DNA of 64,000 nucleotides from Cloeon dipterum. Taxonomy: Eukaryota; Arthropoda; Insecta; Ephemeroptera; Baetidae. This document shows positions 55,433-64,000 of the stretch, in pieces. Location: positions 29,502,501 to 29,566,500 of the forward strand of contig NC_088787.1 in assembly GCF_949628265.1 (NCBI RefSeq), written 5' to 3'. The notes beneath the pieces were generated by a model. The model did not search any database. It was not told the origin of the DNA and saw only the letters and a list, made by a program, of their open reading frames with translations. The position numbers and the translations under genes were made by a program. Position 1 is the first letter of the stretch; each line of letters begins with the position of its first letter.

Positions 55433-55615
55433 ATGATGTTGGTTTTGATCGTACACTTTTTAGCTGCGAATGCCATGTCCCTCTCAATAACTCGGACACC
55501 AAACAATCGTTCCCAGGCCGCAGTAAATGACGTTTTCTCAGGTTCGTCTACTTTTTCTCACCGTTCAAACCACATCTCGTCAGTTCCAGTAGCCAAAGGT
55601 ATCAAGATATTTTAA
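55433..55615 (+). CDS. Candidate small secreted peptide precursor (exon)
   Basis: Two adjacent ATGs (55433, 55436) start a 60-codon frame beginning with a textbook signal peptide, MMLVLIVHFLAANA, then a polar Ser/Asn/Arg/Thr-rich segment without cysteine. The frame ends at TAA 55615, or the exon may be spliced at 55598 (GCC AAA G before GTATCA) to an unknown exon; 55932 (after TTTACAG) is a phase-compatible candidate. Family not recognised. The frame is short, so it may be spurious; the hydrophobic start and the TATA promoter 1.5 kb upstream are the support. Confidence 0.35.
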   Translation: MMLVLIVHFLAANAMSLSITRTPNNRSQAAVNDVFSGSSTFSHRSNHISSVPVAKGIKIF

Positions 55616-57179
55616 TGTTTTTATTAATAATTATTATCGCCTTACAACGAGCTTATTAATGTTTTTCTTGCTGCCTACTGTCCAAAGCATGAAAATTTTG
55701 CACTGCAAATTTATGCAACCTGTGTGACTCTCGTGTTGAGATGTTGCCTAGAGGAACAATGAATTATTTTTCTAGGCCATTAAAACTGACGTTTTGTGAA
55801 TGATGATTAGTTATAAGGAGCGTTTAATGCACACAGACGTGATCGTTGCTTGAGGATATTGAAAGTTTCGAATCACATAATTTAACTACCAGACACCAGA
55901 CATTCCTCTTTTAGCAATAAGAGTTGCTTTACAGCTCACGTGATGCTCTTCCAACTTGGAGCAGTGACCTTATACATATACAGGAGACTGATGCGCGGAT
56001 GCTCATTTTTGGAACTATCTCTATGGGCGTCACTTTGATGTGGAAAACTAAATGTCACGAAAAAGCTTCTGAGAACGGTCGGTTATTAAATTCAAAAGAA
56101 AAGAATGTAAAATTAAATAATTAATGCTCACAACCAAAACAACTTTTTCGTAAGCATACAAAAGGTTTAGCTCACTTCTCAATTCTCAAGACGTTTGAGG
56201 TTAATCGAATCTATCTCCTGTATCTGGAGCAATGCAACTGCGGAAATTGAACATTTAACCCGATTTTCAACAACTCCGTCAGGATAGTACAAGCAGAAAA
56301 GTAGCTTTTTAGCACGTACTCACACTTTAACCACCTATTTACTCGATTACACTTTACATTCAAGTGTAGGGTTGGCAAATTGGAAAAAATTCTCGTCATC
56401 CAAGTTTCCAGTAATGTTTGCAATTGTTTTCTTCTGAATGAATAAAATCTAAAATCACATGTTGTAACAAATGAAATACCAAAAGATATATATTTACTCG
56501 CTAAAAATATTGTTTTTTCACTCATCGATTGATGGTTGTAATACTGAAAACCAGCTGTCGGAACGGACAAATGAAATAAATTCATTCAATTTCAAAGCAA
56601 AGCCATGCATATTTTAGTTTTCGCAGCCTAGAAATTAATTTTTGTTCCCGTTATTTCGTGGGTTGTAAGATTAACACCCGGCCCGGTCGATTGTTATTTC
56701 CTATTTCCTACACCAATTCATTCATTTATTCTTTTGATGTTAGAGGCATAATATATTTCAATGGGAATGACTGTGTTGAAATGTAGAAGACTCTACCTAG
56801 GCTAGAAAAGTCGATATAATAATCACAATCAAATAAGTTTTTCATCAAATAAATGAAAAATTGTCTTGGAAACAAATCTACCTTACTATTTTATTCAGAG
56901 GCAAATAGCACAATTTAAACCCCCAAAGTGTCAGTTGCCATTAATCTTAATTAATTGGAGGGATAGTTATAGAGCTGACGCCTAATTTTTCACTTTCCCA
57001 GGTCGTGGCGATGTGTGGCGTCTATTCTATTTTGTGTATTTATAACTTTTGAATAAAATAATATGATTCGTAAGCACTACAGCCACGATGTCAGATTAAA
57101 TGAACGTAATCTTCAGTAAATCAGTTAAAAAAATGTTATGCCACTGCTGGAAATTGATACCTTTGGTTGATGTGTCGCG

Positions 57180-57236
57180 ATGTCTGCGGTCCAGAGAGAT
57201 GCGGCGGACGAGGCGAAAAATCCGCTGACCGGAGTG
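57180..57236 (+). other. GC-richer patch with a short ATG frame
   Basis: Within AT-rich DNA, 57170-57310 contains several CpG and an ATG at 57180 with a 19-codon frame (MSAVQRDAADEAKNPLTG). It could be a first coding exon using a GTGTGA donor, or an untranslated leader. No continuation found. Confidence 0.2.
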
Positions 57237-59190
57237 TGATTCGAGTTGGCACTGCGTAGAACTCGCACACTGGACAGTTTTATTAGCGCTGCCGAGGACC
57301 TTGGAGAAGCCAAAGTGTATGATGAAATTTTCGTGTTTTTGTTACACTATCCTCTCTTGTTGGAATTAAAGGCAACAAATTATGCTCGATCTGATTGGGC
57401 GGAGGAATGTCTTCCTGCACCTCGCCAAGTTATTACATCAGACGGTGGAAAGAAGCAAAAAAAGACCACACTAATTAATTGTAGCGTTAAATTATTTAAA
57501 TTTAACGCTAAACGTAGCAGCCATAGTGGCTTTTTTGGAGGTCACCAGATTTATCATTTAAGATAAACACGATCAATGGAACGTCGTTAAAGACCACTTT
57601 GCACGCTCGCTTAATTACCGCCACCTTACTGAATGAATGCTCCACGTTGGATATAATCAAATTACACCAATTCGTGCGTTCAGTCTTGACAGTTGGATAA
57701 TAATTGTGGCTTCATGATGAGTTCGTAATAATGAATTTGTGTTCAACAGCTTTAGTGCGTAAACATTATGGTCGATATATTTCAACCTAATTACATCCAA
57801 ACATATCAACATATCTCTTTGTTTTCAAAGAAGAAATAAATAAGAAATTTAATCCTATAGTGATCAATAATCATGTGTCACTGAACCTCCAACATAGCTA
57901 AGAACAAAAGAAATATGCTATTGTATAAAATAGAATATTATTTAGCGAATATTTTTTCCATTTTTAAATGGTGAAATGCCAACATTGACTGTTTCCGTTT
58001 TTTATAACTCCATTTAAAAGCCACATATTTCGCACTAAATTTCATGGCTCATGAGTTTTAAATTGTTTAGATATTCTTGAGGTAGTGAACTGATTGTGAG
58101 AAATATGAACCATGAAAATTATTGACTCGAATTATCTGGTCGGTAAAAATTTAAATCTTTAACCACTTCTGGACTCTGGAAAAGTAAAGTCTCACTCCCT
58201 GAAATTAAGATTGGATCGTCCCGTGAAATTAATTCAAGCATAAAAAACGCAAAAGGAAAACCAGCAAAGAGCGAGTCTTTTGCAATCCTAACAAATCCGA
58301 ACGAACTCACTATCAGTATAGCAAAATGCGAGAGGGTAGAGTCAAACGTTGATGGAAGGAACTTACCTTTCCAAAAATCTATTTAGCCATAATATTATGC
58401 CAATAATCTTAGTACAGTGTCATGTCACAAGGGTCAGTCAGACCTTTTCGAATGATTCAATACTGCATAAATATAAATAAATATGTTTCTTCAATACCAA
58501 ATGATTATTTTTTCTGCAAGTGACGAAAAAGGAAAAACAATTACCGCTATCGTCAGTCAAAACACAATAGTACATTACACATTGAACTACATACCGCTGA
58601 TTCATAAAGTAACAATAACATGCGTTAACGTACGACTGAGTTCAATGTACCATTTTTGCTTTGCAAAACAGAATAAAGTTAAGAATATAAACCGGAAAAT
58701 TACAATGGTAGTAACGTGCTCACTTATTACTTTATCTCTTGTTTGTTTACGAATTGCATTTGCGAGCACACGCAAATAAGCAATTTTTTCCCCCATCGTA
58801 AAACTCGCGCTTTGGTCACTGATTGTCACGCGTGCTCTTTGGAGAAAATTGAGGCTATTAATCCTTCACCACCGACTGATACTTCCTTAATTCGTGGAAA
58901 TTTACTGGATTTTGCTGTGCTATATGCAATTACAAGACCCTATTGAAGATTGGGCCCCCTGATTTAATTGACAGACTGTGTCAAGGATGCGTGAGTCAGA
59001 TATATGGTTTTTGTGTCTTTCCTTATTATATTACTCGAGAGTATAAAAATTATCGAGCTTGTGTCAGCTGTAAAAAATGACACTTAATAGAGTTAAAAAT
59101 TTTAAATTTTAGATGCAAAAAATTTTAAAATCAAACTGTTAGTTAGCGATTTCTTAGGGGTATAATATTTGAATTCATACAATAGTGACG

Positions 59191-59330
59191 TCTCTTGATG
59201 TGCGAAAACCAAAATTGGTTCCACCAATCGCCGTAGAATCGCGATAAACAATTTTGTTCAATAAAAAATCTTTCCCAACGTTTTTACGGCGATTGGCTAA
59301 ACCAATTTTTGTTTTCAGCATATCAAAAGA
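59191..59330. repeat. Foldback (long inverted repeat) element
   Basis: Arms 59191-59238 and 59280-59330 are reverse complements over about 48 bases with few mismatches, sharing AAAATTGGTT and CCAATCGCCGTA, around a 40-base AT-rich loop. Probably a non-autonomous foldback MITE. No clear target duplication. Different in sequence from the 13.8-kb foldback. Confidence 0.75.
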
Positions 59331-60048
59331 AAACTTTTTTGAAGTGAAAAATGCATATTATTGGCAGGATTGAATATGAAATCGCTGCGGAAGTGCCTTT
59401 AAATCGAAAGTAACCACTGGCGCCATCTATTGGTGGCTTCAAACACTAAGGGCTTTCGCAACTGGTGAATTGCAAATGGTAAAACAACACTTACTGATTG
59501 CTTTGGCACCTTTCCCTCTCGAGCAAGTTAGCTTTAATAATTATCACGTTTAATATTATTTATTTTTTATGCAACCCGCGCGACGCTCTTGTCCTGATAT
59601 TGCATAATTTTAACAACTCCGTAGTTGAATGAATAATCAAACACGTGTTATGTCAAATATACATCTTTTTATTCCTCAGACGCAACTGAAAAAAATTAAC
59701 TTGTTCGTTCTGCAAGTCATGTAAGATACTTAAATGAGTTTACTAATAAAGACGACACCAGGAAGAAACTATGCAGTCAGCCGCCCGCACTTGCAAACTT
59801 ACGATTTTTTTTACATTCAAGAGCAAACACAATTTTTTTACTAAACCACCAGCTCTGTTTTTTTCATCTCTTATATTACAAAGAGTCTGAAGATTTTCGC
59901 CTCTCGGCCTGATAAATTCCAGCTTCACTTAAATCTGATCGAAAATCTTGTTCAATTGAAATGAGAGGAGGTGCGGAGAATGGGATGAGTCGTGTGCTGG
60001 GAGCGAGTGGCGCGCGAGGCGAGAAAAGCCCCCGCCCTCGGTACGCGC

Positions 60049-60092
60049 ATAAATAAGAGGGCCGCTGAGGCGAACGAGTGCTGCTGTTCGCC
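60049..60092 (+). promoter_or_regulatory. AGMO core promoter region
   Basis: ATAAATAA at 60049-60056 resembles a TATA box in a GC-rich block (59995-60092) directly before the start codon at 60093, implying a leader of only about 10-20 bases if it is used. Confidence 0.35.
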
Positions 60093-62757
60093 ATGGGCAA
60101 CGCGACGGACGCAAGTGCCGCTCTTACTCAGGGCTTGGCACGCTTTTTCTACGCCATCGACCCCTTGGAAAACTCCTTCCCAGACCACAAACAAGTCCCG
60201 GACATCTTTGTTAAGGTAAGCAGAGGTTCCTCGCTTATTTCATTTTTTTTTTTAATAAACTCGAATGAACATATCTGTTTTTCTTTTTAATTGATTGCAT
60301 GGTGTTTGAAAAACATCACAAAAGTAGGTTTTCGATATTGAGAATTGATAAGTCGCTTGGCTTGTATTTTTCTTGAATTTTGAAATTGAACGGCAAAAAT
60401 TTCGAAATGAATTCCAATATTAGTTGATCTCAGTTGGCAGCTAAGAATGTTTGAGAAAGTTGTTCGGAATTCTAGTTCCATCGGCGCGTAAATAGCTATA
60501 AAACATAATTTATGTTCATCATACAAGTAACGAGAGATCTGGAGGTTAGGAAAGTTGAGTTTTATTTTAAAAGTGCAAAAGATGAATGAAAATATGCCGC
60601 TGTATAATCCATTCTTACAAGTCTGAGAGGTACAAACCCGGTTTTATCGTAAAAATAACCCGTAATATGAGAGTAAGCCGTGGAAAGTGCAAAAATAAAC
60701 GAGTCAATAAGCGGCCGAGTCAGCGTAGAGCACTCTTCAAGTCAGCGCGGTCGCGGCCAATTCACTGAATAAGAAAAATGTATCTCGCCGTGAGTTGGAA
60801 GATGTGAATTGACACGATCATTTCCACCACACTGCATGGTTCGTGGTTACTCTTGCAGTGCAATGAAGCCAGAGTAATTTGAAACCTTTTACGAAGGTGA
60901 TTTTAAGAAAAAAAATATAGATCATATATAATAATTAACACGTATTAATTCTTATTTGTCTCCCGACCCATTTCTCGAGGGTCAATTGAAACGAGACGAC
61001 ATTGCGGTTGCTGTCATGCAGCTTCTAGGCAATCTGCCAAAAACATCAGCTCTGGCTGCGTACGCGTCCGATATGCGGATGTTTTCATCCCCAGCCGAGA
61101 GTAAGGAAACGAGATTATTTTAGCGCGTGCACTTGGCTCGAACGCGTTCGATAGAGGAGCACGAAAAATCTCCTTAGTCTTTGAGACATGCGATTCTTAA
61201 GCTCAAGTTAGAGATGTATTAACAACAGGAAAATTGGAGATTTAATTTTGTCGATTTACATTTTTTGCTGAAAATTAGAAATTAGCTTTTCTCACGGCAG
61301 CATTGATTGACAAGTGATGCTTCCTTGTAAATATTCAGTCAACAGTTCCGCACGCAAGAATTTTATCACCATTTCTTGTTTCCCGCAAGAAACCAGATTT
61401 TCAATGCGCACGCATTAGCAATACATCAGTCAATACAATATTACAGCATCTGCTGCCTCTGAACTCCAAGGTATTCACGCACCTTGCACTATTGTGCTCT
61501 TTGTTTGTCTTCATTCTCTTTGGCTGTTGAATTTCTGTCAGCGGCTAGCGGCTGGTGCGGCTGCCAGCATAAATGAATAAAATTTAAGAGACGGCAGGTC
61601 TGCTTGTTGGCTTTTATGGTGCTTCTTTTCTCGTTGTGACTACGACCCATTTTTTATTCCTGCTGCTGGCGGTTAGCACGTGACTCCAAATTCACTGGGT
61701 GGCCGAGAGCCAGTTTCTCTTATAATACCACGAGAATACATTATTATACTAATTTTTCCAAACGATTCACATTCCTTCACTGACAGAATGTGTCACTCTG
61801 GTAATAGTTTTTCCATAAAGAGCGATTTTCGTAACAGAAAATTTTTATAACAACTCATGATATAATGTTAGTTTATTTAGTGTCCCATCAAATCCGTTTT
61901 TTCTAAGTCCGGAATTTGGCGATAGGCATGATTTTTTTCGGATCTGCGTTCTTTTCTGGATCTGGCTACTTTTCTTATGCATGAAATGACATTTTGAGGG
62001 TTTCAGCCTGAGATTCGGAGTGGAGTTCCAAGAAACTATTTAATCATAACTTTGTAATGCAGTTATTATCAACTTATATAGAAAAAATAACCGGTTATTG
62101 AGAAGAGCAAATAGCAACGGACTTGGCTTTTTTTCCCTTCGACCAGGTATTAGTCAATTAATTTTCTCCCTTGTCCCTTTCGTGCGACACATTTGGCTCC
62201 TGAAACTCTACATTTTTTTACTGGAAATAAGAGCAAGTCCGTTTTCCTAGACACGTTTGTACCGTTTAGTGTCACCTTTCCAACTAATATGAAGCCGGGC
62301 ATTGTGGTGATTCTCATTAGCTCAATGTGCTTCAATGGAGGTCGAGGTTTTGATCTCGCTTTCAGTGGCTGCTGCCGGGCAGCAAGCAGCAGCCGCTAAG
62401 TGCGTGCGATAACACACAACTGACAAAGGTGATAACAAAAACATGCTGCGCAATACACCAGACCGAGCAAAACTCATTCACTTTTAGGCGGAACCAACGA
62501 ACAATAGTGATTTTTTTTGCATTATGCAATTGTCTTGTTTTTTTGGAGAGAAATTGATATGGATTGACTAAATTGAAGTAAATTGCTCAAAATAAGGTGT
62601 CTTGATTATTTTTCCAACTATTTTCACAGTCATGGCCGTACTTTTTGGTGTTCATGGCGTTGGAGAACCTGCTGCTCTATTTGGAGGGCAGGCCGACTGT
62701 CCGGCTCAACGACAGCATTACGTCCTTGTCGCATGGACTCATTCAACACTGCGGAAA
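60093..62757 (+). CDS. AGMO: Alkylglycerol monooxygenase-type protein (AGMO/TMEM195), 5' part
   Basis: AGMO is a tetrahydrobiopterin-dependent ER membrane enzyme of the fatty-acid hydroxylase superfamily that cleaves ether lipids. Two exons are visible: 60093-60215 (41 residues, phase 0) and 62630-62757 (ends two bases into a codon), separated by a 2.4-kb intron. They encode GLARFFYAIDPLENSFPDHKQVPDIFVK, here quoted in parts: the FYAIDPLENSF block and VPDIFVK match the human FYTMKPSETSF and VPDYVKK region. The first membrane helix (SWPYFLVFMALENLLLYLEG) is followed by RLNDSITSLSHGLI, matching the conserved RLDDALTS segment. The histidine-rich catalytic core is not in the window, so the rest must lie beyond 64000. 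The start ATG has a good context (GCC ATGG). Confidence 0.75.
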
Positions 62758-64000
62758 GTAAGTTATAAACCATTTACGTATATCCTTCTTTCAACTTAAT
62801 AAAGATGGGTGTATGCAACGGTCGTCAACTTTGAGTGGACAGCAGCACAAAACAATTGAGGCATAATTTGAACAACTCAAAGAATATATTTCCAGAATTT
62901 GAAACACTGTCTAACTATATTATTCAATATTTTAATATATTTATTTGTCTTACATAACGAATTTGAACCTCCATTTCAATTATGTTGCCACAGCGCATTT
63001 CCAAGTCTGTCTAATTAACTTCTTAAGATGATCCTCTTTCTTTAAAGTCAGGTGACGTGCTGTGTAAAATAATTAAATGTCTAATTGATAAAATGATTAC
63101 TGGCTGGATTTCAGTCAGTGCCGCCTTGTCCTAATTTTGTGGTGAATTTTCACGTGAGCACGTGAGGAATACTCTCACTTATGCTCGCGATCCAAGACAA
63201 GACAAGTTTTTACAACTATAAAATATATTTTATTTAATAGTGTCTTGGAGATAGTGTTGCTAAAAATAAACTTTCATACGAAGCGAAAGTTGCTACATTT
63301 GGCAGTCACTAGACATATGCTGAAGAAAGTTGTATTTTTAGTAATACTGGTTTATTTTTAACCAATCTGGTATTTTCGCAATGATTAAATTTAGACTGGT
63401 ATAAGTTTGCATAAGGAAGTAAATATACTGTGTGCTGTGTGTTTTTTTCAGCAATAAAAAAGATAAAAGAATTGAAAGAAAATTTAGCTAACTGGGCTCC
63501 ATGTTCATGAATTTTTAATTATATCAATCCAGCCCGTTGGCTCACATTGTTAAGGCATTCTCAGTAATATCAAAACAAAGGGAGATATTTGAGCAGTTCA
63601 GGGATCTAATATACTGGCCGCCCAATGTCAGAGAAGGCAAAATGTGGCAAAAAGGTCTATTGACTCGAAATGCTCCAACGGACTGGGAGGCGCATCGACG
63701 CCGACTCGCCACTTGCTGGTTTTCGCACCTTTCCAGCGGCTTTATGGACAAATGTCTGGCGTTTCAATAAAAGACCTCAGTTTGGGGAGCCGAAAAGATG
63801 GCCACATTGGGCACAAGCTCTGTGGCCACTCGTCGGACTCATGTTATTGGGACCCGGTGAGCTCATATAGCCCACGGAATGTGCGGAGCAGAGGTTAAAA
63901 AATCCTTTTAATCGATAGTACAAAATAGTCTCAACTATAGATGCACTTTATAAATCAAAATGATTAAACAACTATCGTCGAATCTCTTAAATTTGCAAAT
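62758..64000. other. AGMO intron 2 or downstream sequence
   Basis: No exon encoding the AGMO catalytic histidines is visible. AT-rich to about 63530; a 76-codon plus frame at 63537-63770 is followed and overlapped by repeat copy B. The frame 63540-63655 (PLAHIVKAFSVISKQRE and YWPPN) is phase-compatible with exon 2, but I cannot match it to AGMO. Confidence 0.35.
63666..63873 (+). repeat. Dispersed repeat copy B, uninterrupted
   Basis: Matches the minus strand of 18843-19400 outside the MITE: shared AAATGCT start, GGGAGGCGCA, TTTCGCACCT, GGCCACATTGGGC, GGCCACTC and GCTCAT..AGCCC end. It represents the pre-insertion state of that copy. Function and family unknown. Confidence 0.75.

Larger units (their letters stand above)
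50936..60092. other. 9-kb AT-rich intergenic region between TBCD and AGMO
   Basis: After the TBCD 3' end the sequence is AT-rich with few long frames. Points of interest, given separately, are a TATA promoter at 53.93 kb, a signal-peptide ORF at 55.43 kb, an unrecognised minus-strand frame at 52.2-52.4 kb, a GC-richer patch at 57.17-57.31 kb and a foldback element at 59.2 kb. I found no tRNA or rRNA genes. Confidence 0.5.

Noticed and set aside
58119-58310. 63-codon minus frame, possible exon
   Set aside because: A possible acceptor precedes it, but no partner exon or family was recognised; chance frames of this size are common here.

Overview
The window is nuclear DNA from an arthropod, most likely an insect. 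Spliceosomal genes are packed on both strands, most introns are 45-120 nt with GT-AG ends, intergenic DNA is AT-rich, and all recognisable proteins are animal ones. I found no prokaryotic, organellar or viral genes. Gene models were built by joining exons by eye: in every model the reading phase agrees across every junction and the summed CDS length is a multiple of three. Family names rest on remembered family features, not on a search.

Layout. 82-2348 (-) FBXO28-type F-box protein. 3631-5125 (+) ribosomal protein L32. 5905-8299 (+) ZRSR2/U2AF35-related splicing factor, ending 135 bp from 8435-8844 (-), a Vti1b-type SNARE that seems to lack its N-terminal half. 11032-13056 (+) a Vps62-domain protein. 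14811-17086 (+) an SLC7 light-chain amino-acid transporter. 18308-39712 (-) the complete UNC80 gene of the NALCN leak channel complex, 56 coding exons and about 3,362 residues. 44296-50935 (+) tubulin-folding cofactor D. 60093-62757 (+) the first two coding exons of an alkylglycerol monooxygenase-type gene that runs off the window. The 9 kb between TBCD and AGMO is AT-rich and mostly unexplained; it holds a TATA-type promoter and a short ORF with a clear signal peptide.

Mobile DNA is small and non-autonomous: a hAT-like MITE with 8-bp target duplication inserted into an older dispersed repeat whose uninterrupted copy lies at 63.7 kb, a 278-bp MITE with perfect 12-bp ends just after the Vps62 gene, two long foldback elements (13.8 and 59.2 kb), and a decayed element in the last RpL32 intron.

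The genes are unrelated housekeeping and neuronal genes and form no pathway or operon. I found no clear novel multi-gene system. The most useful leads are the candidate secreted-peptide gene at 53.9-55.6 kb, the short Vti1b, unusual splice sites in UNC80 and ZRSR2, and the nested transposon.
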